Source of the DNA: Chitinophaga sp. sic0106
GTDB taxonomy: Bacteria > Bacteroidota > Bacteroidia > Chitinophagales > Chitinophagaceae
Direction: 5' to 3'
Assembly: GCF_019219075.1 (NCBI RefSeq)
Contig: NZ_JAHUWJ010000007.1
Span: forward strand, 1 to 64,000
DNA length: 64,000 bases
Shown: positions 35,729 to 44,224 of the stretch, one piece after another
How the letters are laid out: every line of letters begins with the position of its first letter
Numbering within the stretch: position 1 is the stretch's first letter
Translations under genes and position numbers: made by a program
The notes under the pieces: generated by a model
Told to the model about the DNA's origin: nothing
What the model saw: the letters and a program-made list of their open reading frames with translations, nothing else
Databases searched by the model: none

Positions 35729-37252
35729 ATGAAAAAGATATTGATATCGGTCGCGGCCACGCTGGTTTTTGCCAGCTGCTCACGCGATACGTTAGACCTG
35801 ACCAATCCAAATCAAATCACCACTGAAACTTTCTGGAAAACAGAAAGTGATGTAAGAAGCGCAATGGCAGCCACTTACGGACTGCTCAAAAACGTAGATG
35901 GTGGTTTATGGGGTGTACGTGGAGTAGAATTATCCAATGGCCGCGGCGATGATTTCTTCATCCGAAACGATGTGGCAGCACTCTACCAATTATCCACCTT
36001 TACCAACACACCGGACAACGGCGTGTCGGAAGGTATATTCAACGTATGCTACCGTGCCATCTTCCGCGCCAACCAGATCCTGGAAAATACAGGTAAAGCG
36101 GGCCTCGCGGCAGACAAGGAAAAAGCCTATCTCGCAGAAGCCAAGTTCCTGCGCGGTCTTAACTACTTTATCCTTGTAACCAACTTCGGAGAGGTAGCCA
36201 TTCGTACTACCGTTCCCGTAGTGATCGATGATTACTTCGTGGCCAAATCACCAGAGAAAGACGTATGGGCGCAGATCATCAAAGACTTTTCCGAAGCAGC
36301 CGCTGACCTGCCTGTTGCCTACACCGGCGCCGACATCGGCAGAGCTACGAAAGGTGCCGCACTTGGTATGCTTGGTAAATCCTACGTATACACGAAAGAT
36401 TATGCAAATGCAGAAACAACACTCAAACAGCTTACCACTGCACCTTTCACCTATCATCTGGTGGCTAACTACGAAGATAATTTCAAAGCTACCACAGAGA
36501 ACAACGCCGAATCACTGTTCGAAGTTCAACTGGCAGATGTAGGCGGAACCAACCCATGGGCTGGTGAAAACGCCAACGAAACACTGGGTGTTACTACCGC
36601 TCAGGAATTTGCGCCTGGGGAAGTAGCCGGTTGGTTTGAAGTGAGTCCTACCGACAAACTCTTCAACGAATTCCAGAAAGAAAAAACAACTACCGATGAA
36701 CTGGACCCACGCATGTACGCAACACTGATTTGGGATTATCCAGGCGCCACTTTCTATAACAAACCATTTTCTGCTTTTAAACTGCAGTTCGGATTTAAAT
36801 CCATGTTTAAAAAATACCAGAATTATACGCAGGATAATGAGCTGAAAGGTGGTAAAGGTGGCGACTATACGTCCAGCATCAACGAACGCATCCTGCGTTA
36901 TGCAGATGTAGAACTGCTGCTGGCAGAAGCACTCACCCTGCAAGGTAAAACCGGTGACGCTTATCCTTATTTACAGGATGTAAGGTCAAGAGCTAACCTC
37001 GGCGCGCTTACCACCGGCCTCGGCCAGGATGCGATGATGGCTGAAATCAGACACCAGCGTATGATTGAGTTTGCACGGGAAGGACAACGTTTCTATGACT
37101 TGAAAAGATGGGGCCTGCTGCAACAGGAGATCACCAACAGCGACAAGGTGGGTAAACAATATTTTGTGAACGGTAAACATGACTACTTCCCGATTCCACA
37201 GAATGAAATTACTACCAACTCGAAGATGGAACAGAATAACAAATGGAAATAG
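35729..37252 (+). CDS. SusD/RagB family surface lipoprotein (xylan locus)
   Basis: A 507-residue SusD-like protein when started at MKKILISVAATLVFASC, which gives a lipoprotein signal (Cys about residue 17); the frame is open 20 codons upstream into the SusC end but without a signal. SusD landmarks include KAYLAEAKFLRGLNYFILV, LLLAEALTLQGKTGDAY, VRSRANLG and QRMIEFAREGQRFYDLKRWG. It would bind the glycan at the cell surface and cap the preceding SusC. A 21-bp terminator hairpin follows. Confidence 0.93.
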   Translation: MKKILISVAATLVFASCSRDTLDLTNPNQITTETFWKTESDVRSAMAATYGLLKNVDGGLWGVRGVELSNGRGDDFFIRNDVAALYQLSTFTNTPDNGVSEGIFNVCYRAIFRANQILENTGKAGLAADKEKAYLAEAKFLRGLNYFILVTNFGEVAIRTTVPVVIDDYFVAKSPEKDVWAQIIKDFSEAAADLPVAYTGADIGRATKGAALGMLGKSYVYTKDYANAETTLKQLTTAPFTYHLVANYEDNFKATTENNAESLFEVQLADVGGTNPWAGENANETLGVTTAQEFAPGEVAGWFEVSPTDKLFNEFQKEKTTTDELDPRMYATLIWDYPGATFYNKPFSAFKLQFGFKSMFKKYQNYTQDNELKGGKGGDYTSSINERILRYADVELLLAEALTLQGKTGDAYPYLQDVRSRANLGALTTGLGQDAMMAEIRHQRMIEFAREGQRFYDLKRWGLLQQEITNSDKVGKQYFVNGKHDYFPIPQNEITTNSKMEQNNKWK

Positions 37253-37260
37253 TATGACAA

Positions 37261-37307
37261 TTAAATAAAAAGGTCCACGGTGAGAAACCGTGGACCTTTT
37301 TATTTAA
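37261..37307. terminator. Strong bidirectional terminator between SusD and GH2
   Basis: A perfect 21-bp stem (37261-37281 and 37287-37307, loop GAGAA) with GGTCCACGGT at the top and A/T tracts at the base lies between two convergent genes, and gives a T-run in both directions. Confidence 0.9.
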
Positions 37308-37318
37308 TGCAAATGTGC

Positions 37319-39751
37319 TTATTGTGCCTTCAGTAACACTTTAGCTCCCTGCAAATCCTTCCCTTTCACGGTCAACTCAATATCCCCTGATTTCTTCGCT
37401 GCCTGCACCACCACTACCAACTTTCCACTAAACGTTTTCATGGTTGGCAGGTGAAACTGCTCAAGCGAAGTAGCATCCCCATTGCAGGCCGCACGGAAAC
37501 TACCGTTGCCCGTTACTGAAAACTGCAGCTGCTCCGCCGCATCCGGACAAACATTCCCGTCCTTATCCAGTACTGTAACTGTTACAAAGGAGAGGTCGTT
37601 ACCATCTGCCCTTAACTGCTTCCTGTCTGGCTCCAGTAATAATTTATACGGCTTGCCTGCGGTTACTATGGTTTGTTCCGCAGCAGGTGTACCATCTTTC
37701 CCGAAAGCTACTACTTTGACGGTTCCCGGTTCATAGGTCACATCCATCCACATGAGGCGATAGCGGTTTTGCGGGGTACTGCTGTTTTTCTTTTGTATGC
37801 CTTTGCTTTTACCGTTGACAAACAGCTCTGCACTGTCGTAACTCGTATACACGAATATTGGGGTGGTATCCCCTTCCCTGCCTGGAAAATTCCAGTGTGG
37901 CAGGATGTGTAAGGTAGGCGAAGTAGTATTCCAAACGCTGCGATACAGGTAATAGCGATCTTTGGGAATGCCTGCCAGGTCGCACAACCCGAAGTAAGAA
38001 CTGCGGGAAGGCCATTTATCATCATAGGGAGTAGGCTCCCCGAGGTAATCGAAGCCCGTCCATACAAACTGACCAATGACCCATGGTTTATCGTCCTGTA
38101 ATATGAAATCTTCTTCCGGCAGGTTGGACCAGTTACAGTATTCCATATCATAGGAAGAGGACTGTAAATCCGGGTATTGTTTATCTTTTGCTTTTACTAC
38201 CGGGAAATGATACACACCCCTGGAACTTACGGTAGAAGCAGTTTCTGAGCCGAGCAGTAGTCCTTGCGGAAATGCTTTATAGGCATCTTCGTATAGGTGT
38301 GTACGATAGTTCAGTCCGGGTATATCCAGCAGGGCGCCAAAGCCGGAAGCCATGGTAGCCTTCACCTGGTCCATTCCTACGGTTACCGGCCTGGTGGGAT
38401 CTTCGCGGTGAAAGATATCCTGGAGCCACTTTGCGCGCTTCACGCCTTCAGATCCCCATTGGTCGGGCACTTCATTGCCGGAGCTCCACATCACAATGCA
38501 GGGGTGATTGCGGGTGGCATGGATTAAGTTGACAACATCTTTTTCTGCGTCGGTGTTAAAGAACCGGGCATACCCGTTTTTAACTTTTGGCTTTGCCCAT
38601 TCATCAAAGGTTTCGGCGAGGAACATAAATCCCATTTCATCTGCCAGTTCCAGCTGCTCGCGGGAAGGCATGTTGTGGGAGCTGCGTATAGCGTCGCAGC
38701 CAAGGTCTTTAAGGATCTGCATCTGCCGGCGCAGGGCTGCTTTGTTAACAGCAGCACCGAGTGGGCCAAGGTCGTGATGCAAACACACCCCTTTGAATTT
38801 GCGCACTTGGCCGTTCAGTGAAAAGCCGGTGGCAGGGTCGTATTTTATTTCGCGGATACCAAATATTGTGGTCACAGAATCTTTCAGTTCTTTGCCTTTA
38901 TACAGCCGTAAAATAGCCTTATAGAGCATGGGGGATTCAGGGCTCCAGCGGGAGGGATTGCGAACGGAGATGTTGCGGTCAAACTCATTTCCCCAGGGAG
39001 CCAGCGCCGTATCTGACGACAGGATAAAACCATTGGGATGCATAATTTCAGTGACCAGCGTGAGCCCTTTACCGCTAACTTTGGTTTTGATATTCACCTT
39101 CGCAAACGAGTCCGTGATCATAGGAGTGGTAATATAGGTTCCCCATTCATCAATACTTTCCTGGTTCTTTACGATCACGCTTACGTTGCGGTACAGGCCT
39201 GCGCCGGGGTACCAGCGGGACGACTGATCCGCATTTTGCAGGTGTACAGCCAGCAGATTCTCCTTGTCGGGCTGGTACAGGTCAGTGATATCCAGGTAAA
39301 AGTAGTTGTAGCCGTAGTGCCACTCTCCTGCTTTCTTTTCGTTGAGGTACACCGTAGGTTCACTCATGGCTCCTTCAAACAGCAGGAGTACCTTTTGTCC
39401 TTTTTTATATTGGGAGAGATGAAATGTTTTCCGGTACCAGCCTTCGCCGATATAGGGCAATGCACCCGTGCGCCCGGTTTTCTCGGAAGATACCTTCTCA
39501 TTATTCTGCGTGATGGCCACATCCTGCTTGTCAATTTCCTTGTCGAACGGACCGTAGATGGCCCAGTCGTGCGGCACCGACACTGATTGCCAGTTTTTAT
39601 CATTAAAGCTTAGCTGCCAGGCGTTATCATTTTTACCCCTGGAAAATTTCCAGTTGTCATGCAGCTCAGTTACCTCCCGCACCTGTGCGGTGGCGATGTT
39701 TACCAGTAGCAGGTGGAAGAGCAGCAGTTTTTTCACACGGGAAAGTGGCAT
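37319..39751 (-). CDS. GH2 family glycoside hydrolase (beta-galactosidase type)
   Basis: An 810-residue secreted GH2 enzyme (signal LLLFHLLLVNIATAQ). The domain order is sugar-binding jelly roll (about 25-195), Ig-like domain (200-300), TIM barrel (300-600) and C-terminal Ig-like domains of the DUF4982 kind. The acid/base Glu is in WSSGNEVPD (about residue 427) and the nucleophile in LLGSETAS (about residue 503). GH2 includes beta-galactosidases, beta-glucuronidases and others; the subtype cannot be fixed here. The operator palindrome of the locus sits 13 nt upstream of the start. Confidence 0.92.
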   Translation of the reverse strand: MPLSRVKKLLLFHLLLVNIATAQVREVTELHDNWKFSRGKNDNAWQLSFNDKNWQSVSVPHDWAIYGPFDKEIDKQDVAITQNNEKVSSEKTGRTGALPYIGEGWYRKTFHLSQYKKGQKVLLLFEGAMSEPTVYLNEKKAGEWHYGYNYFYLDITDLYQPDKENLLAVHLQNADQSSRWYPGAGLYRNVSVIVKNQESIDEWGTYITTPMITDSFAKVNIKTKVSGKGLTLVTEIMHPNGFILSSDTALAPWGNEFDRNISVRNPSRWSPESPMLYKAILRLYKGKELKDSVTTIFGIREIKYDPATGFSLNGQVRKFKGVCLHHDLGPLGAAVNKAALRRQMQILKDLGCDAIRSSHNMPSREQLELADEMGFMFLAETFDEWAKPKVKNGYARFFNTDAEKDVVNLIHATRNHPCIVMWSSGNEVPDQWGSEGVKRAKWLQDIFHREDPTRPVTVGMDQVKATMASGFGALLDIPGLNYRTHLYEDAYKAFPQGLLLGSETASTVSSRGVYHFPVVKAKDKQYPDLQSSSYDMEYCNWSNLPEEDFILQDDKPWVIGQFVWTGFDYLGEPTPYDDKWPSRSSYFGLCDLAGIPKDRYYLYRSVWNTTSPTLHILPHWNFPGREGDTTPIFVYTSYDSAELFVNGKSKGIQKKNSSTPQNRYRLMWMDVTYEPGTVKVVAFGKDGTPAAEQTIVTAGKPYKLLLEPDRKQLRADGNDLSFVTVTVLDKDGNVCPDAAEQLQFSVTGNGSFRAACNGDATSLEQFHLPTMKTFSGKLVVVVQAAKKSGDIELTVKGKDLQGAKVLLKAQ

Positions 39752-39763
39752 ACGGAATAATTA

Positions 39764-39780
39764 ATTGTTAGTCTGACAAT
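39764..39780 (-). promoter_or_regulatory. Palindromic operator candidate before GH2
   Basis: ATTGTTA-GTC-TGACAAT is a 7-3-7 inverted repeat with one mismatch, 13 nt upstream of the GH2 start codon. On the minus strand the possible -7 box TAAATTG overlaps its first arm, so here a bound protein would block the promoter. Confidence 0.5.
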
Positions 39781-39845
39781 TTATAAAAATATTAGCTTAA
39801 AGCTGTGAAAAACTTACATTTAGGGGAATTCATCCCATTGCATAT

Positions 39846-40514
39846 ATGACTATCTTACCACAGATCAGCAGATTATATCAGCTTCCGGAAACCACGCAGC
39901 AAGGCTATAGCCACGAAGAGATAGCGGCACTGGAAGCACGGCTGGGGATACAATTACCTGCTGCCTTGCGGACATACTACCTTACCCTGGGCAAAAATGA
40001 ACTCATCAACCGCTCACATAATCAGCTGCTAACACCCGGCCAGACCGGCTTTTCGGACGACCGCTACTTTGTTTTTTATGAAGAGAACCAGGTAGTGGCT
40101 TATTGGGGCATTAAGGAAGCGGATCTTACCGGGGACAACCCGCCGGTATATGGCAACTACCATCCCGGAGGCACGGAATGGTATGAGGATGCCCCTTCTG
40201 TGGAAAGCTTTCTCCTGCTGATGGCGATTTATAATGGTACGTTGGGTGGCTTAACTTACAATGCCAATAGCTTTGATACGGTGGCGCCGGAGGTGGCAAC
40301 ATATATCGAAAGCAATTGGGAAGAGGTAAAGGGCATCACGTTGCAATCGCAACGGATTTTCACTGATCATTTCGAGGAGGTGATCAGCGTGTCTGTGGAC
40401 CAGCAGGGCAACTGGACGGGCATATTCATTGGCACCCAGGCAAACGAACGGTTTGAAGCATTACTCGAACGTTTGGATATCGACTGGGATTACATCTCTA
40501 CAGAAGATGAATAA
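39846..40514 (+). CDS. SMI1/KNR4 (SUKH) family protein
   Basis: A 222-residue cytosolic protein with the SUKH pattern: IAALEARLGIQLPAALRTYYLTLGKN near the N-terminus (about 28-53), then FYEENQVVAYWGI and a conserved acidic middle. SUKH proteins are often immunity proteins for toxins, but many are of unknown function. No toxin gene is adjacent; the next gene is a methyltransferase whose start overlaps this stop by 8 bp. The promoter-like TACATTTA lies at 39815-39822. Confidence 0.8.
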   Translation: MTILPQISRLYQLPETTQQGYSHEEIAALEARLGIQLPAALRTYYLTLGKNELINRSHNQLLTPGQTGFSDDRYFVFYEENQVVAYWGIKEADLTGDNPPVYGNYHPGGTEWYEDAPSVESFLLLMAIYNGTLGGLTYNANSFDTVAPEVATYIESNWEEVKGITLQSQRIFTDHFEEVISVSVDQQGNWTGIFIGTQANERFEALLERLDIDWDYISTEDE

Positions 40515-41187
40515 AAATAGGTACTCCACAAGCATAACTGCCTCATGGGAGGCGAACGCCGGCAACTGGATTGCCACTATTGATCATGGAGAAATTGAGA
40601 GCCGCAACCTGGTGACCAATGCCGCCATTGTGCAGTCGATCACCGCTGCTGCCCCTACTTCCATTGTAGACATTGGCTGCGGCGAAGGGTGGCTCACACG
40701 TAGCTTGCAAGCCGCAGGCATTACTGCATTTGGCGTAGATGCCATTCCCGCACTCATCAGCAATGCCATTGCAAAAGGTGGCCCCGGGTATGCTGTGGCC
40801 ACGTTTGGAGAGTTGGCTACAGGTATTTATAAACTAAGGGAAACACCCACCGCTGCGGTGATCAACTTCGCACTGCTGGATGAAACAGACAGCAATCAGT
40901 TACTCCACAGCATGCCGCAATTGCTGCAGCCAGGCGGTATGGTATTTATTCAAACCCTGCATCCTTTTGCCATGGCACAGCAGGGCGACTACATAACTGG
41001 CTGGAAGGACGGCAGCTGGAACGGGATGAAAAGAGATTTCGTACAGCCGTACCAGTGGTACTTCCGCACACTGGCCGACTGGACAAAATTATTTACCAGC
41101 GCGGGTCTTGTTATCAGGGAGATGATAGAACCATTGCATCCGCAAACCCAACTACCGGCATCTGTAATTTTCGTATTGTCCTGTTAG
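40507..41187 (+). CDS. Class I SAM-dependent methyltransferase
   Basis: A 226-residue protein when started at MNKNRYSTSITASWE, whose ATG overlaps the stop of the SUKH gene. Motif I for S-adenosylmethionine is IVDIGCGEGWLTRSL, followed by the acidic motif GVDAIP. The later part (PGGMVFIQTLHPF ... DWTKLFTSAGL) is typical of Methyltransf_11/12 enzymes. The substrate is unknown. It is translationally coupled to the SUKH gene and ends convergently against the small membrane protein with a 4-bp overlap. Confidence 0.85.
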   Translation: MNKNRYSTSITASWEANAGNWIATIDHGEIESRNLVTNAAIVQSITAAAPTSIVDIGCGEGWLTRSLQAAGITAFGVDAIPALISNAIAKGGPGYAVATFGELATGIYKLRETPTAAVINFALLDETDSNQLLHSMPQLLQPGGMVFIQTLHPFAMAQQGDYITGWKDGSWNGMKRDFVQPYQWYFRTLADWTKLFTSAGLVIREMIEPLHPQTQLPASVIFVLSC

Positions 41188-41435
41188 GCTTCTCTTGACT
41201 TCAGCTCTTTTAAAATACGCTGTCTGCTGGTGATGTTAAGAATTAATATTGGCAGCAACGCAATAGGCATGATGTTCATGGCAATGGTGCCTTTCTTCCC
41301 CCACATAACAATGGAGAGCACAATGATGCCAAGTAAAACGACGCCAAGCCCAATAGTGGCTCCTTTCAATAATTTTTCAGTTTTCTGCAATTGCTCAGTA
41401 CTTTGTGCAGACAGGTTGTCAGATTTCATATTCAT
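41184..41435 (-). CDS. Small membrane protein, hypothetical
   Basis: An 83-residue protein when started at MNMKSDNLSAQ (a second ATG lies two codons on). The frame is open further upstream, but that stretch would run into the divergent eCIS gene's promoter and has no family features. Two transmembrane segments are visible (IGLGVVLLGIIVLSIVMW and IAMNIMPIALLPILILNI). No family is recognised. Confidence 0.6.
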   Translation of the reverse strand: MNMKSDNLSAQSTEQLQKTEKLLKGATIGLGVVLLGIIVLSIVMWGKKGTIAMNIMPIALLPILILNITSRQRILKELKSREA

Positions 41436-41633
41436 AGTATTAGGAGTTACAAAATTGTAATATTCATTAATCGCCCTCCATTGGTCCACGAAGGGCATCC
41501 TAGTGACAGCAAACATAGCTATTAAATAGTGAGTTACAAACTCCCCGGACCCGAAATTTTTCGTAACTTGTAGATGGAGGCTACTGAAAAAGTACGCCAC
41601 TTGTAACCCCATCATTGACCCCAATCTGATCTT

Positions 41634-43523
41634 ATGTCGCAGTATGTTTCCGAACATCAGGCGCAGCCCGTTACCGCAGCCGCTAACCGGGAAATTGCCC
41701 CCATCACCGGTGAATCCGATCACAATGAACTATCTGTCAGGAAGTTTATTCCTATTCAGTTTAAATTATCCTTAGGCAGTACAGATGACCCACTGGAAGC
41801 AGAGGCCGACCAGATGGCCGACCGCGTGATGCGCATGCCGGAAAGCGGCAATGAGGAAGAGCAGGTACAACGGACCCCGGTTATGAAAATTCAGCGTAAG
41901 TGCGCAGCATGTGAAGAGGAACAGGTACAGCGCATGCCGGAAAGCGGCGATGAGGAAGAGCAGGTACAACGGACCCCGGTTATGAAAATTCAGCGTAAGT
42001 GCGCAGCATGTGAAGAGGAACAGGTACAGCGCATGCCGGAAAATAATAAGGAAGAAGAGCTGGTACAACGCCGGCCACAAATGCCCTTCCTTCAACGGAA
42101 AGAGTCCGGACCAACGGCGGTGGACAGCGGTACTTCCCAGGAAATTAACAGCAGCAGAGGCGGTGGCAGGCCCATGGACCGGCCGGTACAATCATTTATG
42201 GAAAGCCGGTTTAATGCGGACTTTTCCGGTGTAAGAATTCATAACAATCATCAGGCAGCCGGGCTTTCCGATTCCTTGCAAGCCCAGGCCTTTACCGTGG
42301 GCAATGATATCTATTTCAACGCCGGCAAATATGCGCCGGAAACAGATTCCGGCAAACACCTGCTGGCGCATGAACTCACGCATACCTTACAGCAGTCGGG
42401 CGGCAATACGGCGGTGCAACGCCGTACCATTCCGCAGGATTTCGCCACCGCCGCCTATCCTACCGGCCCTGTGTGGGATGTGCACCTGGTAGTAACCGGT
42501 GCTCCCGCAAGCACTACCGAAGCGGTGACAGACTTCATCAATGCCTGTCACGATGGTATTATGGGCGCCGCTAATACCCTGGGCACCAGGCCCAGTGTTC
42601 CCGGCAGGAATATACGTGTCAGGATCAGCTACAGACGCATACGGGCTAACAGTGGCGACTATGCCGATATCCAGCAGGAAGCATACCGCCTGGCACTGGC
42701 TTCTGTGCTGGGTGCTGCGCCAACGCCCGCCCCAACCCCTACGCCTGCTCCTACTCCGGCACCTGCTCCGCCACCGGCCGTAGCGCCACCTCCGCCGGTT
42801 ACCGTATTACCATGCCCGGCATTCCCTATCACCATCGGTACCCGTGGCGGTTGCGGCACCGGGGATGATGCTACTACGGCTACCTTCCCATTGTCGGCCG
42901 TTCCGTCCTCACTGGCATCAGAGGCAGCAGCAATGGATAGCATGCCTGATTTTGCGCTGCGGGCAGCACCGCAGGCGGTACTCAGTACTGGCGGCGCACC
43001 CGAGGGTTATTCCCTGTTTAATGATTTTTATAACTCTACTGCATCAACAAGAACTTTTGGTGTAGGCTCAACCATATCTGGAGAGGTGCTGGCGCATCCC
43101 AACTATATCCGGCATCGTGGCACCGTGGCTGCCGATTTTATCACCAACCTCAGCGCGCAGGCGGCATCGGCATCAAGGGTGATTGACTGCTCAGCCATCA
43201 GGCTTGCCAGTCCGCCGGCCTATGATTTCAGTGGCCCCTTTGATCATAAACTCTGGATTTTGATTGGAGGAACGCAGGGTACAGTGGTAGAACTGACAGG
43301 TATGACCATAGATCCTGCCGCCAGGACTTATTCAGCTTCCGTAAGATTTACCATCTGTGATGACTTTGGGGTTGATACTACTGATTTGTCGAGGTCGGGT
43401 TTTTCCGGCACGGTGATAAATCAACTGCTGCTGCCATTTTGGATATTGCAGCACAGAAGGACTGGCCATACCCCACTGGTGATAAATGTGGTGGTGGAAG
43501 ATACTATTTCAGGGCCTTTCTAA
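41634..43523 (+). CDS. eCIS core domain (DUF4157) protein with tandem repeats
   Basis: A 629-residue protein. A low-complexity, acidic, Gln/Arg-rich N-terminal part (about 65-150) has two 33-residue repeats with RKCAACEEE (a CxxC each). Then comes DUF4157 (about 175-255), whose end LLAHELTHTLQQ holds an HExxH zinc-type motif. DUF4157 is the domain found on cargo of extracellular contractile injection systems. A Pro/Ala/Thr-rich linker (about 365-395) leads to a C-terminal region of about 230 residues that I do not recognise and that could be the effector part. No eCIS structural genes are in the window. Confidence 0.85.
   Translation: MSQYVSEHQAQPVTAAANREIAPITGESDHNELSVRKFIPIQFKLSLGSTDDPLEAEADQMADRVMRMPESGNEEEQVQRTPVMKIQRKCAACEEEQVQRMPESGDEEEQVQRTPVMKIQRKCAACEEEQVQRMPENNKEEELVQRRPQMPFLQRKESGPTAVDSGTSQEINSSRGGGRPMDRPVQSFMESRFNADFSGVRIHNNHQAAGLSDSLQAQAFTVGNDIYFNAGKYAPETDSGKHLLAHELTHTLQQSGGNTAVQRRTIPQDFATAAYPTGPVWDVHLVVTGAPASTTEAVTDFINACHDGIMGAANTLGTRPSVPGRNIRVRISYRRIRANSGDYADIQQEAYRLALASVLGAAPTPAPTPTPAPTPAPAPPPAVAPPPPVTVLPCPAFPITIGTRGGCGTGDDATTATFPLSAVPSSLASEAAAMDSMPDFALRAAPQAVLSTGGAPEGYSLFNDFYNSTASTRTFGVGSTISGEVLAHPNYIRHRGTVAADFITNLSAQAASASRVIDCSAIRLASPPAYDFSGPFDHKLWILIGGTQGTVVELTGMTIDPAARTYSASVRFTICDDFGVDTTDLSRSGFSGTVINQLLLPFWILQHRRTGHTPLVINVVVEDTISGPF
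41832..42048 (+). repeat. 99-bp tandem repeat inside the eCIS-core gene
   Basis: Two near-identical 99-bp units (41832-41930 and 41931-42029) differ by one noticed base (Asn to Asp codon) and are followed by the start of a third unit (to about 42048). Each is exactly 33 codons, so copy number can change without a frameshift. Confidence 0.85.
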
Positions 43524-43529
43524 ATAAAA

Positions 43530-43553
43530 AGGCGGAAGAGCTATCTTCCGCCT
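43530..43553 (-). terminator. Leftward terminator after the acetyltransferase gene
   Basis: A perfect 10-bp stem (AGGCGGAAGA and TCTTCCGCCT, loop 4 nt) followed on the minus strand by TTTTATTTA. It lies between convergent stops and could also serve the eCIS gene weakly. Confidence 0.8.
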
Positions 43554-43566
43554 GGTGTAAATATCA

Positions 43567-44112
43567 TCAGAGAATATTATTAATATACCCATCACATGGA
43601 TTCTCCTTTGGAATAATCTTCGCCGGATTTCCCAATACCAGGGAGTTTTCCGGTACATCCATGTTCACGTATGCATTGGGGGCAATCAGTACATTGTTCC
43701 CAATGTGAATATTTCCCACTATTACTGCACCGGTGCCCATCCAAACGTGATCGCCAATGGTAGGAAAACCTTCCAGCCTGCCACGGTTGGCCTGTCCGAT
43801 GGTAACGTTATGGGCGATATTGCAGTTTTTGCCGATCCTCGCTTTCCCGTTTACCACAATGGTGCCGTGATGGCCGATGAAAAAGCCCTCTCCTATGGCC
43901 GTGCCAACCGGAATCTGGAAGCCGAATTTGTAGGAATACCTCCTGCGCAACCAGGAAAAAAACAGGCGCTTCAATGAAAACCTGCCTCCCTGCGACGCCT
44001 GCCTGAATACATACATATAGCGGAACCCGGGCTTCCGAAACCCTTTTATCAGCCCTTTGGTACCGGATAATCCGCCGTACCGGAACAGGTCCGCCTGAAT
44101 TGTTCTGTTCAT
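43567..44112 (-). CDS. Serine O-acetyltransferase-like hexapeptide acyltransferase
   Basis: A 181-residue protein with a left-handed beta-helix of hexapeptide repeats (IPVGTAIGEGFFIGHHGTIV, IGKNCNIAHNVTIGQ, IGDHVWMGTGAVIVGNIHIG) like serine acetyltransferases and related sugar O-acetyltransferases. The catalytic His is in the FIGHHGTIV or NIAHNVTIG segment. The N-terminal helical region is short, unlike full CysE, so a role in modifying sugars or polysaccharides is as likely as cysteine synthesis. It stands alone on its strand. Confidence 0.8.
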   Translation of the reverse strand: MNRTIQADLFRYGGLSGTKGLIKGFRKPGFRYMYVFRQASQGGRFSLKRLFFSWLRRRYSYKFGFQIPVGTAIGEGFFIGHHGTIVVNGKARIGKNCNIAHNVTIGQANRGRLEGFPTIGDHVWMGTGAVIVGNIHIGNNVLIAPNAYVNMDVPENSLVLGNPAKIIPKENPCDGYINNIL

Positions 44113-44224
44113 TTATTTAGTCCTCGATATGGTTAAAGAAATAGTAACGGGTTAATGGTTTTTCAAAATTCGTCCTTTCCTCACAAATTCCAGACCAGAT
44201 AATATTCCTTTCAGGGAAAAAGGC

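Noticed and set aside
37245..37261. Fourth copy of the ATTGTCA palindrome after the SusD gene
   Set aside because: Only the right arm (TGACAAT) is present; the left arm does not match and the site is not at a promoter.
41832..42048. Tandem repeats as a CRISPR array
   Set aside because: The units are 99 bp, directly adjacent, in frame with a protein and have no variable spacers.
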